Part shown: positions 7,925 to 16,243 of the stretch, piece after piece
Numbering within the stretch: position 1 is the first letter of the stretch
How the letters are laid out: every line of letters starts with the position of its first letter
Origin: Streptococcus suis
GTDB lineage: Bacteria; Bacillota; Bacilli; Lactobacillales; Streptococcaceae
Length of the DNA: 64,000 bases
Assembly: GCF_902702775.1 (NCBI RefSeq)
Contig: NZ_LR738724.1
Coordinates: 620,001 to 684,000, forward strand
Reading direction: 5' to 3'
Position numbers and translations under genes: made by a program
Notes under the pieces: generated by a model
The model's database searches: none
Seen by the model: the letters and a program-made list of their open reading frames with translations, nothing else
Told to the model about the DNA's origin: nothing

Positions 7925-9271
7925 ATGTCTAGAAAATTGATTACCATCAACCAAGTAAAAGATTATGTCGGTCAAGAAGTGACCATTGGTGCCTGGGTTG
8001 CCAACAAGTCTGGCAAGGGCAAGTTAGCCTTCCTGCAATTGCGTGACGGAACAGCCTTCTTCCAAGCAGTTGCTTTCAAGCCAAACTTCATTGAAAAATT
8101 CGGCGAAGAAGCTGGTGCGGAAAAGTTCGATGTAGCAAAACGCCTCAGCCAAGAAACGTCTGTCTATGTGACAGGTATTGTCAAGGAAGACGAGCGTTCT
8201 AAGTTTGGCTACGAGTTGGATGTGACAGACCTTGAAGTCATTGGTGAGTCACAAGATTACCCAATCACACCAAAAGAACACGGAACGGACTTCCTTATGG
8301 ACAACCGTCATCTCTGGTTGCGTTCGCGTAAGCAGGTCGCTATTCAGCAAATCCGTAATGCGATCATTTATGCGACCTATGAATTCTTTGAAAAGAATGG
8401 CTTTATCAAGTTTGATAGCCCAATCTTGTCAGGAAATGCTGCAGAAGATTCGACAGAATTGTTTGAAACGGACTACTTTGGTCAACCTGCCTACCTCAGC
8501 CAATCAGGTCAGCTTTACCTTGAAGCTGGTGCTATGGCACTTGGTCGTGTTTTCGACTTCGGACCTGTTTTCCGTGCGGAAAAATCAAAAACTCGCCGTC
8601 ACTTGACTGAGTTTTGGATGATGGATGCCGAGTATTCCTTCCTCAGCCATGAAGAGTCACTTGATTTGCAAGAAGCTTATGTCAAAGCCTTGATTCAAGG
8701 TGTTATCGACCGTGCTCCACAAGCCTTGGAAACTCTTGAGCGTGATGTGGATGCTCTCAAACGCTATATTGCAGAACCATTTAAACGTGTGGCTTATGAT
8801 GATGCCATTACCCTTTTGCAAGAGCATGAGGCTGATGAAGATACGGACTACGAACACATCGAGCATGGGGATGATTTTGGTTCGCCACATGAAACTTGGA
8901 TTTCAAACTACTTTGGTGTACCGACTTTCGTTGTTAACTATCCAGCAAGCTTCAAGGCCTTCTACATGAAACCAGTTCCTGGTAATCCAGAGCGCGTGCT
9001 CTGTGCGGACCTTTTGGCGCCAGAAGGCTACGGTGAAATCATCGGTGGTTCTATGCGTGAGGACAATTACGATGCCTTGGTAGCCAAGATGGACGAGCTC
9101 GGCATGGACAAGTCAGAATACGAATTCTACCTTGACCTCCGTAAATACGGATCTGTGCCACACGGTGGTTTCGGTATCGGTATTGAACGTATGGTAACCT
9201 TTGTCGCTGGTACAAAACACATCCGTGAAGCCATTCCGTTCCCACGTATGTTGCATCGCTTGCATCCGTAA
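7925..9271 (+). CDS. asnS: Asparaginyl-tRNA synthetase
   Basis: A 448-residue class IIb aminoacyl-tRNA synthetase that charges tRNA-Asn with asparagine. The N-terminal OB-fold anticodon-binding domain covers about residues 1-115 ([23 protein letters not shown] in its middle). Catalytic motif 2 is [15 protein letters not shown] (about 216-230). Motif 3 is [10 protein letters not shown] (about 414-423). The length is typical. It is the last gene of the ypmB-aspB-asnS operon, with AGAGGAAAA as its ribosome site. Confidence 0.95.
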   Translation: MSRKLITINQVKDYVGQEVTIGAWVANKSGKGKLAFLQLRDGTAFFQAVAFKPNFIEKFGEEAGAEKFDVAKRLSQETSVYVTGIVKEDERSKFGYELDVTDLEVIGESQDYPITPKEHGTDFLMDNRHLWLRSRKQVAIQQIRNAIIYATYEFFEKNGFIKFDSPILSGNAAEDSTELFETDYFGQPAYLSQSGQLYLEAGAMALGRVFDFGPVFRAEKSKTRRHLTEFWMMDAEYSFLSHEESLDLQEAYVKALIQGVIDRAPQALETLERDVDALKRYIAEPFKRVAYDDAITLLQEHEADEDTDYEHIEHGDDFGSPHETWISNYFGVPTFVVNYPASFKAFYMKPVPGNPERVLCADLLAPEGYGEIIGGSMREDNYDALVAKMDELGMDKSEYEFYLDLRKYGSVPHGGFGIGIERMVTFVAGTKHIREAIPFPRMLHRLHP

Positions 9272-9273
9272 TA

Positions 9274-9375
9274 CAGTCGTTCAGTTTTTCTTTTATTACG
9301 TCGTTAACTCGCTTTGCCGTACCTTAGTACAGCCTGCAGCTCGTTGCCTAGTACTAAAAGTAAACTGAAAGACTG
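9274..9375 (+). repeat. MITE-like intergenic repeat, type B, copy 1
   Basis: About 102 bp beginning 2 bp after asnS. The terminal inverted repeats are CAGTCGTTCAGTTT (left) and CAGTCTTTCAGTTT (right, minus strand), 13 of 14 identical. The core GCCGTACCTTAGTACAGCC is shared with the copy at 36400-36503. It contains no gene and could affect the asnS 3' end. Confidence 0.8.
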
Positions 9376-9429
9376 CGAAGTAAATATTCACTTACAGACT
9401 ACAAACGTGGTCTGTTTTTCTGGTGTCAA

Positions 9430-9458
9430 TTGATATTTTGAACGAATTGTTATACAAT
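9430..9458 (+). promoter_or_regulatory. Promoter of relBE
   Basis: TTGATA, 17-bp spacer, TACAAT. It is 25 bp before the relB start and between the type B repeat and the operon. Confidence 0.7.
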
Positions 9459-9483
9459 GTATTACAAGAAGAAAGTAGGTGGA

Positions 9484-9714
9484 ATGATGGGAATTGTATC
9501 CTTGCGGTTAAACGATGCAGAAGAAGAAATCTTCAGAAGCTATGCCATTCATACAGGAAAAAGCCTGTCTGAGTTATTTAAAACTGCACTTGCTGAACAG
9601 ATAGAAGACCAGTTGGACTATGAAATTGGTATCAAGGCTTTGAAGAAATTCCAAGAAAATCCTGTTACACACTCGATTGATGATGTTCTTGCGGAGTTAG
9701 AAGATGGCTTATAA
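9484..9714 (+). CDS. relB: RelB/DinJ-type antitoxin
   Basis: A 76-residue antitoxin. The N-terminal ribbon-helix-helix (GIVSLRLNDAEEEIFRSYAI) binds DNA as a dimer for autoregulation, and the acidic C-terminal part (IDDVLAELEDG) would wrap the toxin. The start is ATG 9484 or ATG 9487, preceded by AGGTGG; 9487 has the better spacing. The upstream in-frame ATG 9457 overlaps the promoter -10 and is rejected. It overlaps relE by 11 nt, the classic toxin-antitoxin layout. Confidence 0.9.
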   Translation: MMGIVSLRLNDAEEEIFRSYAIHTGKSLSELFKTALAEQIEDQLDYEIGIKALKKFQENPVTHSIDDVLAELEDGL

Positions 9715-9973
9715 ACTTGTTCTCAGCGATGATGCTTTGAAACAGTTGAAAAAAATGGACAGGCATGTGGGGATGATGCTTGCTAAGGATTTGAAAAAAC
9801 GTTTGGACGGTTTGGAAAATCCAAGACAGTTTGGCAAGGCCTTGGTTGGAGATTATAAGGGCCTGTGGCGGTATCGTGTGGGAAATTACCGTGTGATTTG
9901 CGATATTATTGATAACAAAATGGTCATCCTAGCCCTTGAAATCGGGTACCGGAAAGAAATCTATAAAAAGTGA
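9704..9973 (+). CDS. relE: RelE/ParE-type toxin
   Basis: An 89-residue basic protein of the RelE fold, expected to cleave mRNA in the ribosomal A site. Family features are YKLVLSDDALKQLKKMD at the start, the core ALVGDYKGLWRYRVGNYRVICDI (about 46-68, with the conserved R-V-G-x-Y-R-V) and LEIGYRKEIYKK at the end. It is translated together with relB through the 11-nt overlap. Both genes look intact. ParE-type activity cannot be excluded by sequence reading, but the YRVICDI motif favours RelE. Confidence 0.9.
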   Translation: MAYKLVLSDDALKQLKKMDRHVGMMLAKDLKKRLDGLENPRQFGKALVGDYKGLWRYRVGNYRVICDIIDNKMVILALEIGYRKEIYKK

Positions 9974-10050
9974 AGCCTTAGGAAACTAGGCTCGGTATCG
10001 GTGCACTTCTCAGAGCTCGTGTCAACATCTCAGCGCAGTGGTTGATTGGG

Positions 10051-10204
10051 TTTAACAGTCCAGTGGACTGTTAAAGGTTGGAGATAAGATTTGCGAAGCA
10101 AATCTCAGCAATTCGTGTTTTCCACTCCAAATCTTCCTTATACGACTGAAGCGAACGGAGTTCGCCTTATCTCCAACCTCCAAAGGTTCCCCGAACCTTT
10201 GGAG
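10051..10204. repeat. Cluster of four perfect hairpins inside a 13-bp long-range inverted repeat
   Basis: Four perfect stems, each with a 3-nt loop: 10051-10075 (11-bp stem), 10087-10105 (8 bp), 10151-10165 (6 bp, GCGAAC GGA GTTCGC) and 10178-10204 (12 bp). In addition, GGTTGGAGATAAG at 10076-10088 pairs perfectly with 10166-10178, closing the middle stems into a multibranch structure. A related cluster lies at 44395-44594. No gene is seen here. Confidence 0.8.
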
Positions 10205-10269
10205 CTGTGCGGGGGTGGGGAGACGAACTCCTTTTTGACTTATCGAGTTCTTCCCCATTCCCTGTTTTC

Positions 10270-10298
10270 TTGCTTTTTAACCGGTATTTATTTATAAT
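10270..10298 (+). promoter_or_regulatory. Promoter of the MATE transporter gene
   Basis: TTGCTT, 17-bp spacer, TATAAT, 28 bp before the ATG at 10327. Confidence 0.65.
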
Positions 10299-10326
10299 TA
10301 TTCTAAATAAATCTGTGGAGAGAAAA

Positions 10327-11646
10327 ATGAATCAAGAAAGTTTAGGAAAAGAAATTCTTGGTTTAGCCTTGCCTGCGACGGTGGAAAATATCTTTCAGAC
10401 CTTGGTTGGTTTTGTGGATACCCTTCTGATAGCCCAGCTGGGTCTGGTAGCGGTGACGGCAGTTGGTCTAGCCAATACGATTTTGAATGTCTATTTGGCG
10501 GTCTATATGGCTTTGGGAGTTGGGGCAACGGCTTTGATTGCTCGGTCTATTGGTGCGGGTGACAAGGAAGCGGTCGCCTATCAGGTACGTCAGGCTTTAG
10601 TACTTTCAGTAGGTGTAGGTCTGCTATTGGGTTTACTATCCCTTATTTTCGGGCGGCAGATGCTGGTCTTAATGGGAGCAGATGCGGAGAGTTTGGCTGG
10701 CGCCCAGGCATTTTTCTACTGGGGTGGTGGCCTGACGATTTTCCAAGCTCTGATGACCATTTTGGGAACAATCCTGCGGGCATCTGGGGATACAGTATCT
10801 CCTATGAAAATGAGCTTACTGACCAATGGTTTTAATGTGGTCTTGGACTATTTCTTGATTTTTGGTATTGGCTCTTGGTCAGGTTTGGGGATTGTAGGGA
10901 CGGCCTTGGGAACCGTCTTAGCTCGCTTGCTTGGTACTGTCTTGCTTTACCGAAAGGTACAACAGACTGACTTGGCAGTTGATCTCAAACAATTGTTCCA
11001 TTTCGGAAGTCCTAAGGAAATGGTGGATTTGACCCTACCTGCAGCAACCGAACGCTTGGTTATGCGATTGGGACAGGTGGTCTATTTCAGTTTGATTGTG
11101 GGGCTGGGGACGACTATCTATGCTTCTCACATGATTGCAGGCAATATCGAGAGTTTTACCTATATGCCAGCCTATGGTCTTGCGACAGCGGCAGCGGTTT
11201 TGATTGGTCAAGCCTTGGGAAAGGGGGACATCCTCACAGTTAGACGGGTCGCATTTCACAGCTCTGCCTATGGTGTTACCATCATGTCCCTGCTCGGTAC
11301 CATCTTATTTTTCGGAGCTCCAAGTTTTGCTCTACTATTTACCAAAGACCTAGAAGCCGTCAAACAAGTTGTCACAGCCTTACGTATTGATGCTTTCAAC
11401 CAGCCAGGCCTTGCGGTTTCTTTAATCATGGCTGGCGCACTGCAGGGCTTGGGGGATACCAAGTCGCCTCTCTATTCCACAGTGGTTGGGATGTGGGGGC
11501 TGCGCGTCTTAGGTGTTATCGTCTTAGGTCAGATGTTCGGTTTAGGAATTGCCGGCGTCTGGCTGTCGCTTTTGATTGACCTGCTACTGCGAGCGATTTT
11601 TCTGACTTGGAGATTTTATGTAAAAACAAGAAAACTGGCTGAGTAG
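10327..11646 (+). CDS. MATE family efflux transporter (DinF-like)
   Basis: A 439-residue integral membrane protein with about 12 hydrophobic segments in two similar halves, the architecture of MATE cation/drug antiporters. Family-like sequence includes LALPATVENIFQTLVGFVDTLLIAQLG at the start (residues 10-36, quoted in part: ATVENIFQTLVGFVDT) and the equivalent LPAATERLVMRLGQVVYF near residue 240. The start at ATG 10327 follows GTGGAGAG; the longer in-frame start at 10207 lies inside the repeat cluster and upstream of the promoter, so it is rejected. Substrates unknown. The stop codon sits inside the terminator stem. Confidence 0.88.
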   Translation: MNQESLGKEILGLALPATVENIFQTLVGFVDTLLIAQLGLVAVTAVGLANTILNVYLAVYMALGVGATALIARSIGAGDKEAVAYQVRQALVLSVGVGLLLGLLSLIFGRQMLVLMGADAESLAGAQAFFYWGGGLTIFQALMTILGTILRASGDTVSPMKMSLLTNGFNVVLDYFLIFGIGSWSGLGIVGTALGTVLARLLGTVLLYRKVQQTDLAVDLKQLFHFGSPKEMVDLTLPAATERLVMRLGQVVYFSLIVGLGTTIYASHMIAGNIESFTYMPAYGLATAAAVLIGQALGKGDILTVRRVAFHSSAYGVTIMSLLGTILFFGAPSFALLFTKDLEAVKQVVTALRIDAFNQPGLAVSLIMAGALQGLGDTKSPLYSTVVGMWGLRVLGVIVLGQMFGLGIAGVWLSLLIDLLLRAIFLTWRFYVKTRKLAE

Positions 11647-11660
11647 GCTAGTTTTTTGGT
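11628..11660 (+). terminator. Terminator of the MATE gene
   Basis: AAAACTGGCT and AGGCTAGTTTT form an imperfect stem followed by T residues; the stop codon is in the loop. Confidence 0.55.
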
Positions 11661-11829
11661 ATAAGCAGGTAGTTTTAGAAATAGATTATATATTGCCTTA
11701 TTTCATGTTGGTGATACTATCTCAATTCCTTTTTTATAAAAGAAAATAGGTGTAGGATAGTAGTAGGTGAGCTGTTTTATACAGAACTTGTGCTATAATA
11801 GATATAAAAAATTAAAAGGAGATAGAGAT

Positions 11830-12207
11830 ATGAAAACCATTCACACAGATAAGGCCCCTGCAGCAATTGGCCCATACGTTCAAGGGAAGGTTGTTGGAAA
11901 TTTCCTATTTGCCTCTGGTCAAGTTCCTCTCTCGCCTGAAACTGGTGAGATTGTTGGCGAGACTATTCAAGAACAAACAGAGCAGGTCTTGAAAAATATT
12001 GCAGCAATTTTAACAGAAGCAGGAACAGACTTTGACCATGTGGTGAAGACGACTTGTTTCCTAAAAGATATGAATGATTTTGTAGCCTTTAATGAAGTTT
12101 ATAAAACAGCTTTCTCAGCAGATTTTCCAGCTCGTTCAGCGGTGGAAGTAGCTCGCTTGCCACGTGATGTTAAGGTTGAGATTGAAGTTATTGCAGTTAT
12201 TGATTAG
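11830..12207 (+). CDS. ridA: RidA family reactive intermediate/imine deaminase
   Basis: A 125-residue YjgF/YER057c/UK114 protein that hydrolyses reactive enamine/imine intermediates released by PLP enzymes; it acts as a cytoplasmic trimer. Signature sequence: PAAIGPYVQGKVVGNFLFASGQ (start) and the C-terminal PARSAVEVARLPRDVKVEIEVIA with the conserved substrate-binding Arg. The start at 11830 follows AAGGAGATAGAGAT; an upstream in-frame start at 11767 lies before the TATAAT at about 11796 and is rejected. It leads a four-gene operon with rapZ, yvcK and whiA. Confidence 0.92.
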   Translation: MKTIHTDKAPAAIGPYVQGKVVGNFLFASGQVPLSPETGEIVGETIQEQTEQVLKNIAAILTEAGTDFDHVVKTTCFLKDMNDFVAFNEVYKTAFSADFPARSAVEVARLPRDVKVEIEVIAVID

Positions 12208-12228
12208 AAGAGAAAAGGAGGGAATGTC

Positions 12229-13116
12229 ATGTCGGACAAACTCCATTTAGTGATTGTGACAGGGATGTCTGGAGCTGGTAAGACGGTAGCCATTCAGTCT
12301 TTTGAAGACTTGGGGTATTTTACCATTGATAATATGCCACCGACTCTCTTGCCAAAGTTTTTAGAGTTGATTCGCCATAGCCAGGATAACAATAAGATTG
12401 CTCTTGTTGTAGATATGCGGAGTCGCTCCTTCTTCTCGGAGATTCGAGAGGTATTGGATGAGATTGAGGGGGCAGAGGATTTAGATTTTAAAGTCCTATT
12501 CTTGGATGCAACGGATAGTGAATTGGTTGCTCGCTATAAAGAAACTCGTCGTTCCCATCCTTTGGCGGCTGATGGTCGTGTTTTGGACGGGATTCAGCTA
12601 GAGCGTGAACTTTTGGCTCCCTTGAAAAATATGAGTCAAAATGTTATTGATACGACAGAGCTGACTCCTCGTAATCTGCGTAAGGAAATCTCGGAGCAGT
12701 TTGCTAGTCAAGATAATCAGCCGTCGTTTCGCATAGAAGTGATGTCCTTTGGTTTCAAATATGGGCTACCTCTGGATGCAGACTTGGTTTTTGACGTTCG
12801 GTTCCTACCAAATCCCTACTACAAGTTAGAATTACGGAATCTTACAGGACTAGATCAGCCTGTATTTGACTATGTCATGGAGCATCAAGAATCGGAAGAG
12901 TTTTATAGTCATTTGCTCGGCTTGATAGAACCGATTCTTCCTGGTTATCAGAAGGAAGGAAAATCAGTTCTAACGATTGCCGTTGGATGTACGGGTGGTC
13001 AGCATAGAAGCGTAGCCTTTGCTAAACGTTTGGCAGACGATTTAGAGAAAAATTGGAATGTCAATCGTAGTCATCGTGATAAGGATAGACGGAAGGAGAC
13101 GGTCAACCGCTCATGA
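12229..13116 (+). CDS. rapZ: RapZ/YvcJ family nucleotide-binding protein
   Basis: A 295-residue P-loop protein. Walker A is GMSGAGKT at residues 12-19 and the C-terminal domain carries [10 protein letters not shown] near residue 249. In Enterobacteria RapZ is an RNase adapter that controls glucosamine-6-phosphate synthase; in Firmicutes (YvcJ) it binds nucleotides and affects competence and cell-wall metabolism. The start follows AAAAGGAGGG. It overlaps yvcK by 4 nt. The order rapZ-yvcK-whiA is conserved in Firmicutes. Confidence 0.93.
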   Translation: MSDKLHLVIVTGMSGAGKTVAIQSFEDLGYFTIDNMPPTLLPKFLELIRHSQDNNKIALVVDMRSRSFFSEIREVLDEIEGAEDLDFKVLFLDATDSELVARYKETRRSHPLAADGRVLDGIQLERELLAPLKNMSQNVIDTTELTPRNLRKEISEQFASQDNQPSFRIEVMSFGFKYGLPLDADLVFDVRFLPNPYYKLELRNLTGLDQPVFDYVMEHQESEEFYSHLLGLIEPILPGYQKEGKSVLTIAVGCTGGQHRSVAFAKRLADDLEKNWNVNRSHRDKDRRKETVNRS

Positions 13117-14087
13117 GAAAACCAAAGATTACAGTTATCGGGGGCGGGACTGGTATTCCAGTCATCTTGAAGAGTTTGCGGGATAAGGATGTAGAGATTA
13201 CCGCTATCGTGACGGTAGCTGATGACGGAGGATCTTCGGGGGAAATTCGTCAGGCTTTGCAGGTGACCCCTCCAGGTGATTTGCGTAATGTCCTTTTGGC
13301 TATGTCGGATATGCCCAAACTTTATGAACAAATTTTTCAGTATCGTTTTGCGGATTCAGATGGTCCCTTGGCTGGTCATCCGCTAGGGAATCTCATCATT
13401 GCTGGCATTTCAGAAATGCAGGGTTCAACCTACAATGCAATGAGGTTGTTGACGCGCTTTTTCCATACAACAGGGCGGATTTATCCATCTAGCGAACAGG
13501 CCTTGACCCTTCATGCTATTTTTACAGATGGGACCGAGGTAGCAGGTGAGAGCAAGATTTCCAAGCACAATGGGATGATTGATCATGTCTATGTGACAAA
13601 TTCTTATAACGATGATGAACCGAAAGCCAGTCGCCAAGTAGTTGAAACGATTATGGAAAGTGACATGATTGTACTTGGACCGGGTTCTCTTTTTACCTCA
13701 ATCTTGCCGAATCTGATGATTTCTGACATTGGCAAAGCCCTAAAAGAAACCAAGGCTGAAGTGACCTATGTGTGCAACATTATGACCCAACGGGGAGAGA
13801 CTGAGTTTTTCTCAGATGCGGACCATGTGGCGGTTCTCAATGCTCACCTAGCTGAACAATTTATTGATACAGTTTTGGTCAATATTGAGCCAGTTCCACA
13901 AGAGTATATGAATAGCAATCAGTTTGATGAATACTTGGTACAGGTAAAACACGATTTTGCAGGTTTGCAAAAACAGGCCAATCGTGTGATTTCTTCGAAT
14001 TTTCTTCGTTTGGAAAATGGCGGAGCTTTCCATGATGGTGACTTGGTGGTAGAAGAGTTGCTCAAGATTTTGCAGGTGCGGTCATGA
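13113..14087 (+). CDS. yvcK: YvcK family gluconeogenesis factor (CofD-like fold)
   Basis: A 324-residue protein of the YvcK/MgfK group, needed for growth on gluconeogenic carbon and for normal peptidoglycan synthesis in relatives, where it binds UDP-sugars. The nucleotide-binding loop is [12 protein letters not shown] (residues 8-19), followed by [13 protein letters not shown] and [13 protein letters not shown]. The motif [14 protein letters not shown] is in the second half. It overlaps both neighbours by 4 nt, so the three proteins are translationally coupled. Confidence 0.93.
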   Translation: MRKPKITVIGGGTGIPVILKSLRDKDVEITAIVTVADDGGSSGEIRQALQVTPPGDLRNVLLAMSDMPKLYEQIFQYRFADSDGPLAGHPLGNLIIAGISEMQGSTYNAMRLLTRFFHTTGRIYPSSEQALTLHAIFTDGTEVAGESKISKHNGMIDHVYVTNSYNDDEPKASRQVVETIMESDMIVLGPGSLFTSILPNLMISDIGKALKETKAEVTYVCNIMTQRGETEFFSDADHVAVLNAHLAEQFIDTVLVNIEPVPQEYMNSNQFDEYLVQVKHDFAGLQKQANRVISSNFLRLENGGAFHDGDLVVEELLKILQVRS

Positions 14088-15001
14088 GTTTTACAGTACA
14101 AGTAAAGGAAGAATTGCTGCTTCAGTCTAGCCAAAATAAGAGCGAGCTATCTGCTATTATCAAATTATCAGGCAGTTTGGGCTTAGCTTCATCAGGTTTG
14201 ACTCTTTCTATCAGTACGGAAAATGCAAAGATTGCCCGTCACATTTATGAACTGTTACATCATTTCTATCAGATTAAGGCTGAGATTCGCCATCATCAAA
14301 AACCTAATCTCAAAAAGAATCGTGTGTATGCAGTTTTGATAGAAGACGGCGTGAATGAGATATTGAACGATTTGCATTTGGCTGATAGTTTCTTTGGATT
14401 AGAGACGGGGATTTCTCCCTTGGTTTTGGAAAATGATTCATGGAGTCAAGCCTATCTTCGTGGAGCATTTTTAGCGGCAGGCTCTGTTAAGGATCCTGAA
14501 AAAGGAAAATACCAGCTTGAAATAGCTTCTGTCTATAGTGACCATGCCAATGACCTGGCCAATCTGATGCAGAAATTTCTTTTGGATGCCAAAGTCATTG
14601 AGCGAAGTAAGGGAACCATTACCTATCTGCAACGTGCAGAGGACATTATGGATTTTCTTTTGGTGATTGGAGCAGAAGAGGCAAAGACAGAGTTTGAGAA
14701 TGTTAAATTGCTTCGTGAGGCTCGAAATGATCTAAATCGAGCTACCAATGCGGAAGCTGCTAATATTGCAAAGACGGTCAATGCTAGTATGAAAACAATT
14801 AATAATATTATCAAAATTATGGATACTATCGGTCTAGATCAGTTGTCAGGTGACTTGCAGGAGATTGCCCAGTTGCGAATTCAGCATCCAGACTATTCCA
14901 TTCAGCAATTGGCGGATAGTCTAACGGTACCGATCACTAAAAGTGGCGTCAACCATCGTTTGCGGAAAATCAATAAGATTGCGGATGAATTGGCTGAATA
15001 G
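14084..15001 (+). CDS. whiA: WhiA DNA-binding protein
   Basis: A 305-residue protein with a degenerate LAGLIDADG-type N-terminal domain (about residues 1-190, including [20 protein letters not shown]) and a C-terminal helix-turn-helix (about 220-300, [18 protein letters not shown] then [10 protein letters not shown]). In Gram-positive bacteria WhiA affects cell division and chromosome segregation. It is the last gene of the ridA operon. A type A repeat starts 21 bp after its stop. Confidence 0.93.
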   Translation: MSFTVQVKEELLLQSSQNKSELSAIIKLSGSLGLASSGLTLSISTENAKIARHIYELLHHFYQIKAEIRHHQKPNLKKNRVYAVLIEDGVNEILNDLHLADSFFGLETGISPLVLENDSWSQAYLRGAFLAAGSVKDPEKGKYQLEIASVYSDHANDLANLMQKFLLDAKVIERSKGTITYLQRAEDIMDFLLVIGAEEAKTEFENVKLLREARNDLNRATNAEAANIAKTVNASMKTINNIIKIMDTIGLDQLSGDLQEIAQLRIQHPDYSIQQLADSLTVPITKSGVNHRLRKINKIADELAE

Positions 15002-15021
15002 ATAGGTATACATAGAATGTT

Positions 15022-15126
15022 ATAGTCATTTGAATTAACTTTGATACATCGTTACATTCGGCTTGCCGTACTCTAGTATTGCTTGCACCTCAGTTCCTTG
15101 TCTGAAAGTTCATTCATTCGACGATA
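15022..15126 (+). repeat. MITE-like intergenic repeat, type A, copy 2
   Basis: About 105 bp, similar along its full length to the reverse complement of 3433-3536, with the same terminal arms (ATAGTCATTTGAATTAAC at the left) and core GCCGTACTCTAGTA. It lies between whiA and its terminator. Confidence 0.75.
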
Positions 15127-15131
15127 CTAAG

Positions 15132-15157
15132 ACTGGTTCGAGAGGACCAGTTTTTTT
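15132..15157 (+). terminator. Terminator of the ridA-whiA operon
   Basis: CTGGT and ACCAG stem with an 8-nt loop followed by seven T. It lies just beyond the type A repeat. Confidence 0.75.
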
Positions 15158-15287
15158 GTATTAGCTGTAATAGTATTCCTCTTCATAGGAATGATCCTGT
15201 TTTATGAATTTTTCAGTAATGATTAGCATAGAACGTTAATATATGTTAAAATAGATAGAAGGATACTTTAGCTAGAAAGGAGTTTTG

Positions 15288-15983
15288 ATGATAAGCAACG
15301 AACAATATGATTATCTAAGGGGACATCCAACTTTTGAACGTTTGACACGTGATAGCTTTGATCAATTAGCTAAGCATATTCGTTTTCGAAAGATTCCTAA
15401 GGGACAAATCTTTTTTTACGCAGAGGATCCTAGAGATTATCTATTTGTATTGTATAAGGGCTATGCTCGGATTGAGCAATATGATGAGACGGATAGTTTT
15501 ACGTATTTAGACTATATTCGGCAGGGCGGTGCCTTTCCTTTTGGAGATATGTTTCAGGACAAACCTTACCATTATACTGCCATTGCCATAACGGACCTAG
15601 AGTATTTTATTGTGCCGATGGTCTTGTTTGAAACCTTGTCGAAGATAAATCCTAGTCAAATGACTTATATCTGTCAAAAATTATCCAAAGTGCTTCGTTT
15701 TCAAGAGTTGCGCTTGCGAAATGCGATGCGTTCCAAGGCATCAGATCGAGTCGTTCAAGCCTTGGCTCTTCTTTATTGGGATATGTGCCAGCGCGATCAG
15801 TTTGCTACCTTGCCATTTGAAATTCATATTCAAGAGATTTCGCGTTTAGCCGCTACGACACGGGAAACGGTTAGCCATGTTTTGAAGCAACTGAAACAGG
15901 ATGGTAAAATTGCTTATAGCCATAAACAGTTAACTTATTTAGATATTCATTATTTCTTAGAAAATTTGACAGAAACTCATTGA
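15288..15983 (+). CDS. flpS: Crp/Fnr family regulator of the arginine deiminase system (FlpS-like)
   Basis: A 231-residue regulator with a cyclic-nucleotide-type beta-roll (about residues 30-120) and a C-terminal winged helix whose recognition region is IQEISRLAATTRETVSHVLKQL (about 184-205). There is no N-terminal cysteine cluster as in classical Fnr: the only cysteines are in YICQK and DMCQR. It matches in position the S. suis FlpS / ArcR regulator that activates arcABC. The start at ATG 15288 follows AAAGGAG; a TTG one codon earlier is possible. A Crp-type half-site pair lies upstream of arcA. Confidence 0.88.
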   Translation: MISNEQYDYLRGHPTFERLTRDSFDQLAKHIRFRKIPKGQIFFYAEDPRDYLFVLYKGYARIEQYDETDSFTYLDYIRQGGAFPFGDMFQDKPYHYTAIAITDLEYFIVPMVLFETLSKINPSQMTYICQKLSKVLRFQELRLRNAMRSKASDRVVQALALLYWDMCQRDQFATLPFEIHIQEISRLAATTRETVSHVLKQLKQDGKIAYSHKQLTYLDIHYFLENLTETH

Positions 15984-15998
15984 AGTTTCTGTTTTTTT
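15969..15998 (+). terminator. Terminator of flpS
   Basis: ACAGAAACT and AGTTTCTGT form a perfect 9-bp stem with the flpS stop codon in the loop, followed by seven T. Confidence 0.85.
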
Positions 15999-16092
15999 AT
16001 AAAAAATAAAAATTCATATAATGATATAACGGAAAGAATTATGCAGAATATAGGCGATATAATCGATAATTATTTATAAATAAGGTTAAAAA

Positions 16093-16108
16093 TGTGAAGA
16101 ATTTCTCA
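16093..16108 (+). promoter_or_regulatory. Candidate FlpS (Crp/Fnr-type) binding site upstream of arcA
   Basis: TGTGA-N6-TCTCA, one mismatch from the Crp/ArcR palindrome TGTGA-N6-TCACA. Its centre is about 63 bp upstream of a start predicted from the TAAACT at 16152-16157, compatible with a class I activator position. Confidence 0.5.
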
Positions 16109-16114
16109 AAATAA

Positions 16115-16130
16115 ATGTGAGCGTTTTCGA
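16115..16130 (+). promoter_or_regulatory. Candidate cre site (CcpA) upstream of arcA
   Basis: ATGTGAGCGTTTTCGA fits the catabolite-responsive consensus (TGNNANCGNNNNC). Carbon-catabolite control of the arc operon is established in S. suis; this site is the best match in the region. Confidence 0.6.
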
Positions 16131-16170
16131 GTTTTTGTTTTTTTGCTCTGTTAAACTATGGATGTAAAGA

Positions 16171-16238
16171 GGAAATGAGAGGCAGGAAAGCGTACGGTCC
16201 TCCTCGTTTCCCATCATGTATAAATCTACAAGGAGGAC
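16171..16238 (+). promoter_or_regulatory. arcA leader with two mutually exclusive hairpins
   Basis: Hairpin 1: GGAAATGAG at 16171-16179 pairs with CTCGTTTCC at 16203-16211 (9 bp, one G-U). Hairpin 2: GTCCTCCT at 16197-16204 pairs perfectly with AGGAGGAC at 16231-16238, which is the arcA Shine-Dalgarno. They share 16203-16204 and cannot form together, so the leader could switch arcA translation on or off. Inferred by eye. Confidence 0.45.
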
Positions 16239-16243
16239 AGATC

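Noticed and set aside
9457..9483. Longer start for the relB gene at ATG 9457
   Set aside because: That ATG overlaps the promoter -10 (9453-9458), so it would not be in the transcript; AGGTGG precedes the ATGs at 9484/9487.
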